The position numbers and the translations under genes are program-made. 23,688 nucleotides of DNA. It comes from UMGS172 sp045546555. GTDB taxonomy: Bacteria; Bacillota; Clostridia; Oscillospirales; Acutalibacteraceae. The number at the start of each line of letters is the position of its first letter. The first letter of the stretch is position 1. Positions 7,610 through 13,810 of this stretch are shown in pieces. The DNA lies in contig JAZQCY010000140.1 of NCBI GenBank assembly GCA_045546555.1, positions 1 to 23,688 of the forward strand. The letters run 5' to 3'. Under the pieces are notes generated by a model that made no database searches, was not told the origin of the DNA, and saw nothing but the letters and a program-made list of their open reading frames with translations.

Positions 7610-8283
7610 GCGTAGATAACCGTTTACAAAGAATAGCCGGAATGATAAGACACGGGGACAGGGTTGCCGATATCGGCACCGACCATGCCTATCTTCCGGT
7701 GTTTCTTATAAAGGAAGGAATTGCTGAGAAGGCCTTTGCCTGCGATGTCAGCGACGGCCCGCTTGAAAACGCTAAAAATACAATAGAACGGTCGGGGGTC
7801 GAAGGCGTTACCCTGCGCAAGGGTGACGGACTTTTGGCTGTGCAACCCGACGAGATAGATACTGCGGTCATTGCAGGTATGGGCGGTGACCTTATGGCGA
7901 GGATAATCTCCGATGCCGAATGGATCAAAAACAACCGTTATGAGCTTATCTTACAGCCCATGACGGCGGTTGAGGATCTGCGTGAGTATTTGTGCCAAAA
8001 CGGTTTTGAGATACTCAAGGAGCAGGCCGTTTCGGCACACAACCGCATTTATACCGCAATGAAGGTGGTATATACGGGGCAGAAAAGGGAATGCGATCCC
8101 GTGTTTTATTTTATCGGACGTTTGAACGAAAATTTGGGTGAGGATGAGCTGACCTACATAAAGCGCAAGCGTCGAATTATCGAAAATCTTGCCAAGGATA
8201 TAAGCACGGTCGAGGCTAAAAAGGACACCTACAAAATGCTTTGTACGGCTTTGAACGGCATCGACCGACTGCTTGAAATTTGA
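7606..8283 (+). CDS. trmK: tRNA (adenine(22)-N1)-methyltransferase
   Basis: TrmK methylates N1 of A22 in the D-loop of tRNAs, notably tRNA-Ser in Bacillus, using S-adenosylmethionine. The 225-residue protein has the Rossmann-type SAM loop DRVADIGTDHAYLPVFLI at residues ~18-35, then FACDVSDGPLENAK and the family-typical VIAGMGGDLMARI. A helical C-terminal extension follows. In many Firmicutes trmK follows rpoD directly; here three small genes intervene. Its start overlaps the DUF1858 stop by 4 bases, and rqcH begins 2 bases after its stop. A tRNA-Ser gene lies 4.5 kb downstream, probably by coincidence. Confidence 0.94.
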   Translation: MSVDNRLQRIAGMIRHGDRVADIGTDHAYLPVFLIKEGIAEKAFACDVSDGPLENAKNTIERSGVEGVTLRKGDGLLAVQPDEIDTAVIAGMGGDLMARIISDAEWIKNNRYELILQPMTAVEDLREYLCQNGFEILKEQAVSAHNRIYTAMKVVYTGQKRECDPVFYFIGRLNENLGEDELTYIKRKRRIIENLAKDISTVEAKKDTYKMLCTALNGIDRLLEI

Positions 8284-8284
8284 A

Positions 8285-10012
8285 ATGGGAATTGACGGAA
8301 TTTATCTTTATCAGCTTAAAACCGAGATTGAAAACGGGCTTTGTAACGCCCGTATCGACAAAATACACCAGCCTTCAAAGGAAGAACTGGTGTTGTTGTT
8401 GCGCTCGGCTTCGGGTGCAAAGAGGCTGCTTATCAGCATCCGTCCGTCGGCTCCGAGAATCAATTTTACCCAAAGCACCTTTGAAAACCCTTCCGAGCCG
8501 CCGATGTTTTGTATGCTTATGCGAAAATATCTGTCGGGCGCACGGTTTGCAGGTGTTGAGGATAACGGCTTTGAACGTATCGTGACCCTTTTGTTTGAGG
8601 GTACAAACGAAATGGGCGACCGTGTGAGGTTTAGACTTATAACCGAGCTTATCGGCAAGCAGACCAACCTCATTTTGGTTGATGCTAACGACAAAATCGT
8701 TGACTCTCTCCGCCGCTCGGATATCGAAGCAGGCGGTAGAATGATACAGCCGGGCGCTGTGTATACGTTGCCCGAAAAGCAGGAAAAGCTGAGTGTTACC
8801 GAAACCGAGCCTTTTGAAATAATCGAAGCCGTAAAGGCCGCCGCAATGCCTTTGAGCAAGGCGTTTGTGACGGTGGTTGACGGATTTTCGCCCTTGATAG
8901 CACGTGAGATAGTTGTCCGTGCAGGGTGCGATACCGATAAATACTCAAACACTCTTGGCTCTGCAGAAAAAACGGCTTTGGCTGATACTTTGGCCGACTT
9001 TAAACAGGCCGCTTTTTTACCCAAGCCTACCGCTTTGGTGGACGATAGGGGAATACCGTTTGAGTTTTCGTATACCGATATAACCCAATACGGCACCTCG
9101 GCCAAAAAGGTGGATTTTGCCACCTTGTCCGAGTTGCTTGATGCGGTGTATACCGAGCGTGACCGCAAGGAGCGCATCCGAAGCTATGCCAACGAGCTTT
9201 TTAAGCTGGTCAACAACCTGCTTACACGTATTGCCAAGAAGATTGCGATACGCAAAAAGGAGCAGGAAAAGTGTGCAGAGGGTGACAAGTGGCGTATTTA
9301 CGGTGAACTGCTAAAGGCCAATCTGTATGCGGTTGAACGTGGTGTTCCGTATGTTGATGTGCAGAATTATTACGACCCCGAGCTGAAAACGGTTCGTATT
9401 CCGTTGAATGTTACGCTCACCCCTGCGCAGAACGCTCAACGTTATTTTAAGGAATACAAAAAGTGCTGTAATGCCCAAGCGATGCTGGGGCAGCTTATCG
9501 AAGAATCGGAGAATGAGCTTCGTTATATCGAAAGCGTTGCCGATGAGTTGAGCAGGGCTTCTTCGGTAAGCGATTTGAACGAGATAAAGTCCGAGCTGGC
9601 TCTGGCGGGTTACATCCGTGTACGTGGTGACCGCAAAAAGCAGGTGAGAGCATCTGCTCCGTTGGAGTTTGTTTCCCCCGACGGTCACCGTGTGTTGGTC
9701 GGTCGAAACAACCGACAGAATGACGAGCTGACCCTCAGAACCGCCGATGACGGGGATATGTGGTTTCACACCAAGAATATCCCCGGGTCACACGTTATTG
9801 TGTTCTGTGACGGCGAAGAACTGTCCGATGAAACGGTTTTGTTTGCCGCAGAGCTTGCCGCAAGGCACTCAAAAGCGGCAGGATCTTCCTCGGTTCCCGT
9901 GGACTATACAAGGGTAAAATACGTTAAGAAGCCTGCCGGTGCCAAGCCCGGTATGGTTATTTACAAAACCAATAAAACGGTGTACGTAACACCCGAAGGA
10001 GAGCTTAAATGA
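8285..10012 (+). CDS. rqcH: Ribosome quality control protein RqcH (NFACT/FbpA family)
   Basis: RqcH, the bacterial Rqc2/NEMF homologue, binds stalled 50S-peptidyl-tRNA complexes and adds C-terminal alanine tails that mark the nascent chain for degradation. The 575-residue protein has the NFACT-N domain (MGIDGIYLYQLKTEI...), a helix-hairpin-helix region, and a charged coiled-coil middle (residues ~290-430). The NFACT-R domain has DGDMWFHTKNIPGSHVIVF and VDYTRVKYVKKP. The tRNA-contacting Asp-Arg pair of Bacillus RqcH (D97-R98) corresponds to E97-R98 here. The ATG at 8285 fits the family start; no clear Shine-Dalgarno is present, so translation is likely coupled to trmK. The older name is fibronectin-binding protein A. 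Confidence 0.94.
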   Translation: MGIDGIYLYQLKTEIENGLCNARIDKIHQPSKEELVLLLRSASGAKRLLISIRPSAPRINFTQSTFENPSEPPMFCMLMRKYLSGARFAGVEDNGFERIVTLLFEGTNEMGDRVRFRLITELIGKQTNLILVDANDKIVDSLRRSDIEAGGRMIQPGAVYTLPEKQEKLSVTETEPFEIIEAVKAAAMPLSKAFVTVVDGFSPLIAREIVVRAGCDTDKYSNTLGSAEKTALADTLADFKQAAFLPKPTALVDDRGIPFEFSYTDITQYGTSAKKVDFATLSELLDAVYTERDRKERIRSYANELFKLVNNLLTRIAKKIAIRKKEQEKCAEGDKWRIYGELLKANLYAVERGVPYVDVQNYYDPELKTVRIPLNVTLTPAQNAQRYFKEYKKCCNAQAMLGQLIEESENELRYIESVADELSRASSVSDLNEIKSELALAGYIRVRGDRKKQVRASAPLEFVSPDGHRVLVGRNNRQNDELTLRTADDGDMWFHTKNIPGSHVIVFCDGEELSDETVLFAAELAARHSKAAGSSSVPVDYTRVKYVKKPAGAKPGMVIYKTNKTVYVTPEGELK

Positions 10013-10794
10013 AGATAGGTATTTCCTCCGCAAGCCTGTACCCATTAGAAACCGAAAAGGCCTTGGAGTTTTTGGGTCAAAATGGCATTACCGCCACCGA
10101 GATATTTTTAAACAGTCCGTCCGAGCTTGAGGTTGACTTTGTCAAAGAGCTTGACTGTATCCGCCGTCACTTTGGCATCGACATTGTGTCGTTGCATCCG
10201 TGCGGCTCGGTCGGTGAGCCCTATTTTCTGTTTTCGGGATATGAGCGCCGATACAGAGATTCATTTGAATATTACAAAAGATACTACCGTGCGGCCGAAA
10301 TTTTGGGTGCAAAAACAGTGGTGCTTCACGGTGACAGTCTTTTGGGACACATACCTATGGAGGAGTACTGCGAAAGATTGACCGAGATGAACCTTGAGGC
10401 CCAAAAATACGGCACGTCCATCTGTCAGGAAAACGTCAACCGCTACCGAGCGGCAACACCCGAAAACGTGCGTGAGATCCGCCGTCTGACCAATGACGGC
10501 ATCAAGTTCACCTTTGATGTCAAACAGAGCGTAAGGGACGGTTGCGGTGTCGATGCAATGTACGAGGCTATGAGGGGGAATATCATCAACGTTCACATCA
10601 GCGACCATTCAGCCGAAGGTGACTGCTTGTTGCCGGGTAACGGAGGCTTTGATTTCAAGGCACTTTTCAACCGCCTTGAAAGTGACGGATACGACGGGGC
10701 TTGCCTCATCGAGGTCTACCGTCACGCATACACCGATCAAAAAGAATTGATAAATTCTCACAAATTAACGAAAAAATATTCACAAAACTATTGA
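10009..10794 (+). CDS. Sugar phosphate isomerase/epimerase-like TIM barrel protein
   Basis: A 261-residue TIM-barrel protein of the AP-endonuclease-2/xylose-isomerase-like superfamily. Candidate metal and substrate ligands sit at the ends of successive strands: VSLHPCG, VVLHGDS, ICQENVN, FTFDVKQ, NVHISDHS and LIEVYRH. This is the His/Glu/Asp pattern expected for a divalent metal site. The substrate cannot be inferred; relatives include sugar epimerases, hydroxypyruvate isomerases and endonuclease IV. Its ATG overlaps the rqcH stop as ATGA, so it is the last gene of the dnaG operon. Its stop codon overlaps the -35 element of the next promoter. Confidence 0.88.
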   Translation: MKIGISSASLYPLETEKALEFLGQNGITATEIFLNSPSELEVDFVKELDCIRRHFGIDIVSLHPCGSVGEPYFLFSGYERRYRDSFEYYKRYYRAAEILGAKTVVLHGDSLLGHIPMEEYCERLTEMNLEAQKYGTSICQENVNRYRAATPENVREIRRLTNDGIKFTFDVKQSVRDGCGVDAMYEAMRGNIINVHISDHSAEGDCLLPGNGGFDFKALFNRLESDGYDGACLIEVYRHAYTDQKELINSHKLTKKYSQNY

Positions 10795-10818
10795 CAAATA
10801 CCCCATATATGTTATAAT
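10791..10818 (+). promoter_or_regulatory. Consensus sigma-A promoter of the DUF6514-like gene
   Basis: TTGACA (10791-10796), 16-base spacer, TATAAT (10813-10818), with an extended -10 TG at 10810-10811. Both hexamers match consensus perfectly. The -35 overlaps the stop codon of the preceding gene. The spacer carries one copy of a palindromic CATATATG box. Confidence 0.85.
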
Positions 10819-10851
10819 GTGCTTATCGGAACATTTTTCACATATATGGGG
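10801..10851. promoter_or_regulatory. Paired CATATATG boxes in an 11-bp inverted repeat (putative operator)
   Basis: CCCCATATATG (10801-10811) is exactly reverse-complementary to CATATATGGGG (10841-10851). The core CATATATG is itself a palindrome, so the two sites are each symmetric and their centres are 37 bp apart (about 3.5 helical turns). The left copy fills the promoter spacer, and the right copy overlaps the GGGGTG ribosome binding site. The left copy would not be in the transcript, so a DNA operator is more likely than an RNA hairpin. Confidence 0.5.
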
Positions 10852-10858
10852 TGTTGTT

Positions 10859-11128
10859 ATGTCTGACAAGAATATAAATCACAAATTGGCACATTATAGA
10901 GTTGTCAAGACGGTTGAATCAGTCGTTGGCAAGCCTACTGCGATGTATGGCATTGAAGGCTTTTGTGGGGATGAAACGGTCACCGTAACCGCCCTTTCGG
11001 AAAATCGCCGCCGCATAAAGGAGCTTGTAAATAAGCTTAACGAAAGCGAACTGTCACTTTGCCATTTCTGCGAGGTGGTTGATAATTTTCTGTTTGAAGC
11101 CTACGGGATCAAAAGAATAGCCGAATAA
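10859..11128 (+). CDS. Small DUF6514-like protein
   Basis: An 89-residue soluble protein resembling the small DUF6514 family of Clostridia. It has an N-terminal beta-rich part with the Tyr-Gly-Ile motif (AMYGIEGFCGDETVTVTALS). A helix and the C-terminal motif LNESELSLCHFCEVVDNFLF follow. Function is unknown. The ATG at 10859 follows GGGGTG; an in-frame TTG or GTG further upstream would put the start inside the promoter. It is a single-gene unit between a consensus promoter and a bidirectional terminator. Its expression may be controlled by the paired CATATATG boxes. Confidence 0.8.
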   Translation: MSDKNINHKLAHYRVVKTVESVVGKPTAMYGIEGFCGDETVTVTALSENRRRIKELVNKLNESELSLCHFCEVVDNFLFEAYGIKRIAE

Positions 11129-11135
11129 GAAAAGC

Positions 11136-11165
11136 AAAGGCCTCTGTCGTTTGACAGAGGCCTTT
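11136..11165. terminator. Bidirectional terminator between convergent genes
   Basis: AAAGGCCTCTGTC (11136-11148) and GACAGAGGCCTTT (11153-11165) form a perfect 13-bp stem with a 4-base loop. T-rich flanks occur on both strands (TTTTAC on the + strand, TTTGCTTTTC on the - strand). It therefore ends both the DUF6514-like gene and the convergent sodium symporter gene. Confidence 0.9.
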
Positions 11166-11181
11166 TACAGCAAATTGAGGT

Positions 11182-12549
11182 TTAAACCTTGATGACGCCC
11201 ATTGCTTCAAGAACCGAGAAGCCGAGGATAAGCACAATGCAGATAGGTGCGATGTACTTGATAACAACGGTGAAAAGGCGCTTGGCCTTGAACTTGTTGC
11301 CGCATTCTTCAGCCTCGACAATAAGAGCCTTGGGCTTGAGAACATAGCCGACAAAGATGCAGGTGATAAGTGCAACGATAGGCATCAGAACGCTGTTGCT
11401 GATGAAGTCGAAGAAGTCAAGGAAGCCGTAGCCAATGATCTTAATTCCGCTCAAAATACCGCCATTTGAAAGTGCCGAGGGGATACCAAGCAGTAAGCAG
11501 ATACCAAGTACAATTAAGCAACTAACGGTACGGCTGAGCTTGAACTTGTCTTTGACAATGGAAACAACGGTTTCCATAAGTGAGATGGACGAGGTGATGG
11601 CGGCAAAGAAAACAAGAATAAAGAAAATAAGACCGATAATAGTACCGCCGAACATACCGTCGAAGACCTTGGGCAGGGCAACAAACATAAGACCGGGGCC
11701 CTTTGACATATCGCCGCCCGAAGCGGTAACTGCAGGAACGATCATAAGACCTGCAAGGAAGGCAATACCGGTGTCAAAGATCTCGATATTATGTACCGCA
11801 GACTCAACATTAACATCCTTTTTCATATAAGAACCGTAGGTTATCATAATACCCATTGCCAAAGACATTGAGTAGAACAACTGACCCATAGCGGCAAGAA
11901 CGGTGGTGGCCTTAAAGTGGCTGAAATCGGGTACAAGGTAGTATTTAAGACCTGTCAAAGCACCGGGCTGGCACAGAACGTATACCGTGATACCGATTAT
12001 CATAATGACAAGCAAGGGCATCATTATCTTGGAAACACGCTCAACACCCTTTTCAACGCCCAAAAGAACAACAACTGCGGTGAGGGCAAGGAACAGAAGG
12101 AACCAACCGATAGGCTGCACGGTTCCCGAAATGAAGTTGGAGAAATAGTCGCCTCCGTCGGCTGCGGCGTGAGCCTTGCCGGTTGCAAAGACAGCTATGT
12201 ACTTGGCGACCCAACCGCCGATTACGCAGTAGTAGGGGAGTATGATGGCAGGGACAATGGCGGCAAGCAGACCGACAAACGAGAAACGCTTGTCCAGCTT
12301 TTTGAATGCGCCGATGGCGCTGAGGCCGGTCTTACGTCCGATAAGGATCTCGGCCGACATAAGTGCAAAGCCAAAGGTCACTGCAAGAATGATGTAAACG
12401 AGAAGGAAGATACCTCCGCCGTATTCAGCGGCAAGATAAGGGAAACGCCAGATGTTACCCAAACCGACAGCCGAGCCTGCGGCCGCAAGAACAAAGCCAA
12501 TCTTGCCGGTAAAATTACCTCTCTTTTCCAAAGTTGTGTTTTCGCTCAT
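11182..12549 (-). CDS. Neurotransmitter:sodium symporter family transporter
   Basis: A 455-residue membrane protein of the NSS/SNF family (LeuT and MhsT relatives), which import amino acids with sodium. The first membrane helix holds the signature GFVLAAAGSAVGLGNIWRFP, followed by YLAAEYGGG, which supplies the Na1/Na2 and substrate backbone ligands. Around 11-12 hydrophobic segments follow, including helix 6-8 regions (FYSMSLAMGIMITYGSY and AITSSISLMETVVS). Substrate is probably a hydrophobic or aromatic amino acid but cannot be fixed. The ATG at 12549 has AGAGG upstream; a longer frame from 12579 lacks support. Its own promoter (12625-12597) and the shared terminator make it monocistronic. 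Confidence 0.95.
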   Translation of the reverse strand: MSENTTLEKRGNFTGKIGFVLAAAGSAVGLGNIWRFPYLAAEYGGGIFLLVYIILAVTFGFALMSAEILIGRKTGLSAIGAFKKLDKRFSFVGLLAAIVPAIILPYYCVIGGWVAKYIAVFATGKAHAAADGGDYFSNFISGTVQPIGWFLLFLALTAVVVLLGVEKGVERVSKIMMPLLVIMIIGITVYVLCQPGALTGLKYYLVPDFSHFKATTVLAAMGQLFYSMSLAMGIMITYGSYMKKDVNVESAVHNIEIFDTGIAFLAGLMIVPAVTASGGDMSKGPGLMFVALPKVFDGMFGGTIIGLIFFILVFFAAITSSISLMETVVSIVKDKFKLSRTVSCLIVLGICLLLGIPSALSNGGILSGIKIIGYGFLDFFDFISNSVLMPIVALITCIFVGYVLKPKALIVEAEECGNKFKAKRLFTVVIKYIAPICIVLILGFSVLEAMGVIKV

Positions 12550-12596
12550 AATAAAACCTCTCAAAACATAAATTGCCAAATAGGCTTAACAATGAC

Positions 12597-12625
12597 ATTA
12601 TCACATATTTGGTGTCAAATTACAA
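12597..12625 (-). promoter_or_regulatory. Promoter of the sodium symporter gene
   Basis: Read on the minus strand: TTGTAA (12625-12620), 17-base spacer, GATAAT (12602-12597), with an extended -10 TG. It lies 48 bases upstream of the ATG at 12549. A TTGACA also occurs within the spacer but has no -10 at a suitable distance. Confidence 0.55.
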
Positions 12626-12706
12626 GAGAAAAACTGCGATTTTTCAAAAAACTGGCGATATTAGCCGACCGTAATAAAAAAATATTGCAAAACTGAAAAA
12701 TAATAC

Positions 12707-12735
12707 TTGATTTTTTGCGACGCAGTCGTTATAAT
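12707..12735 (+). promoter_or_regulatory. Promoter of tRNA-Ser
   Basis: TTGATT (12707-12712), 17-base spacer, TATAAT (12730-12735), 45 bases upstream of the mature tRNA 5' end. The perfect -10 and the location directly before a stable RNA gene support it. Confidence 0.75.
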
Positions 12736-12780
12736 ATCAGTGTTGTGTCGAAATAAGACCAACTAATTGAATTGACCAAT

Positions 12781-12872
12781 GGAGAAGTCGCGTAGTTGGT
12801 CGAGCGCGCACGATTGGAAATCGTGTAACCATTAAAAGTGGTTCGAGGGTTCGAATCCCTCCTTCTCCGCCA
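12781..12872 (+). tRNA. tRNA-Ser (anticodon GGA)
   Basis: A class II tRNA of 92 bases including an encoded CCA. The acceptor stem GGAGAAG pairs with CTTCTCC, with discriminator G at 12869. The D stem is CGCG/CGCG. The anticodon stem CACGA/TCGTG holds the loop TTGGAAA, giving anticodon GGA, which reads UCC and UCU. The long variable arm AACCA/TGGTT is typical of serine tRNAs, and the T arm is GAGGG-TTCGAAT-CCCTC. Promoter and terminator flank it, so it is a single-gene unit. Confidence 0.97.
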
Positions 12873-12909
12873 AAAAATTCGACAAGTTTCAACTTGTCGA
12901 ATTTTTTTA
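12873..12909 (+). terminator. Intrinsic terminator of tRNA-Ser
   Basis: ATTCGACAAGT and ACTTGTCGAAT form a perfect stem around TTCA, starting a few bases after the CCA end. The stem is extended by A-T pairs and followed by TTTTTTT. Confidence 0.9.
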
Positions 12910-12910
12910 T

Positions 12911-13090
12911 CCAAGCCGCAGGCTTGGTATATCATCACCGCGCGAAGCGTGGTGCATATCATCAGTCCCTTTGGGGCTGTATCTCATCACGCTTTAGCGT
13001 GGATCTATCTGCGGCTTGATGATATACAACACTTCGTGTTGGTGATATGCAATTCCTGCGGAATTGATGATATACACGGCTTTCGCCGTG
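12911..13090 (+). repeat. Array of short hairpins joined by conserved 8-base linkers
   Basis: Seven hairpins of 14-19 bases follow each other: 12911-12927, 12936-12954, 12963-12979, 12988-13001, 13027-13041, 13050-13066 and 13075-13090. Stem sequences differ (for example CCAAGCC/GGCTTGG, CAACAC/GTGTTG, CAATTCC/GGAATTG) but pairing is always kept. The 8-base linkers are conserved: TATATCAT-like between the first four, and its reverse complement ATGATATA-like between the last three. Between them, 13009-13018 (CTGCGGCTTG) looks like a half hairpin. The two non-Watson-Crick stem positions (in hairpins 2 and 3) are G-U on the + strand. It is not a CRISPR array, because the conserved part is too short and the variable part is self-complementary. 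Conserved pairing with variable sequence points to a structural role. Confidence 0.8.
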
Positions 13091-13155
13091 ATTTTGCGTT
13101 TGAGTTCGAAACCTTATTACAAAACGGCAAAAATATCTTTTTCGTAGCCTATAGA

Positions 13156-13471
13156 CAAACAAAAACCACCCCTTAGGGAGTTGCGGTTAGGGATAATTCG
13201 CCCAAAACAGCGACTTTTTGCGGTCTAATACGTCAAAAGCATACGGTACACGTCAGTGTTACCCTGGGCTTTTTCCTTTTAGTTACACAAAAATTCATCT
13301 GTTTTGGGTGCTGTGCAGTTTTGTAGGATGAAATTTGAAGTTGCTGCGAAGTAGAAAAATGCAGGAATACTGCCGTATTTCAAGGCTTTTCAACGAGCGG
13401 CGGCTCAAATTTCACCGAAAAACCGATTTCTCCCTAATCGCAACTCCCTTTGTGGGTGGTTTTTTGTTTGG
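13156..13471 (+). repeat. Long imperfect inverted repeat, possible structured RNA or MITE-like element
   Basis: Bases 13156-13193 pair with 13431-13470. The pairing is CAAACAAAAACCACC against GGTGGTTTTTTGTTTG with one extra T, then GGGAGTTGCGGTTAGGGA against TCCCTAATCGCAACTCCC with one G-T. Inside, TGAAATTTGA (13329-13338) pairs with TCAAATTTCA (13405-13414), GTTGCTGC (13340-13347) with GCGGCGGC (13397-13404), and GGAATAC with GTATTTC around the loop TGCC. All G-T positions in these stems are wobble pairs on the + strand and would be A-C on the other, so a + strand RNA is favoured. No transposase or credible protein gene is inside. Without other genome copies it is unclear whether this is a mobile miniature element or a noncoding RNA. 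Confidence 0.6.
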
Positions 13472-13743
13472 CGGAGACGTTTGAGGGGCTTGAATCTTTC
13501 GTCGAAGCCGCCCAAAACGCGCGATAGCGTTTTGGGACGGTGGAGTCTCGAGCACCTGCGCAATGCCGTTGCCGCTCGGAGCGGCAGGCAGGGCGTTGGG
13601 CGCAGAGTATCCCGACCATAGTAGCTTCGGTATTATAAATGCGGAGTACACGCTTCGAACGACAATGTGTATTTGATGGCTTTTGGCAATTGCACAAAAG
13701 CAAAGAATAAAATAGTTTTGCTCAAAAAATTCACAAAATCGTC
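13472..13743. other. Noncoding stretch with further hairpins
   Basis: About 270 bases between the long inverted repeat and the DUF1538 promoter without a convincing gene. Two strong hairpins are visible: CCCAAAACGC/GCGTTTTGGG (13511-13520 and 13527-13536) and GCCGC/GCGGC (13571-13585). A minus-strand open frame of 79 residues crosses 13651-13412, but its composition (Pro, Ser, Lys, Arg rich) and overlap with the inverted repeat argue against a real protein. Confidence 0.5.
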
Positions 13744-13772
13744 TTGTTTAAGAACGAGAAGTGTGATAAAAT
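13744..13772 (+). promoter_or_regulatory. Promoter of the DUF1538-PII operon
   Basis: TTGTTT (13744-13749), 17-base spacer, TAAAAT (13767-13772), 38 bases before the TTG start at 13811. TTACT and AGTAA form a loose dyad just downstream (around 13772-13789) that could be an operator, but this is weak. Confidence 0.55.
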
Positions 13773-13810
13773 TACTGTAACTGTAGTAACTTTCAGAAAG
13801 AGGTGTTGAG

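Noticed and set aside
8311..9177. 288-residue minus-strand open frame inside rqcH
   Set aside because: Shadow of rqcH; Ser-rich composition typical of antisense frames, no ribosome site.
11917..12696. 259-residue + strand open frame opposite the sodium symporter
   Set aside because: It is antisense to a well-supported NSS transporter, has no family resemblance and runs through that gene's promoter region.
12911..13090. CRISPR array
   Set aside because: The conserved element is only 8 bases and the intervening sequences are self-complementary hairpins of 14-19 bases; no cas genes are present.
12729..13176. Open frames on both strands over tRNA-Ser and the hairpin array
   Set aside because: They read through a clear tRNA, its terminator and structured repeats; typical false ORFs over RNA genes.
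13412..13651. 79-residue minus-strand frame in the noncoding block
   Set aside because: It overlaps the arm of the long inverted repeat and strong hairpins, and is rich in Pro/Ser/Lys/Arg. It looks like the kind of spurious protein annotated over repeats.
12781..13810. tRNA-linked genomic island with attachment sites
   Set aside because: I saw no repeat of the tRNA-Ser 3' end downstream and no integrase; the flanking block is only repeats.
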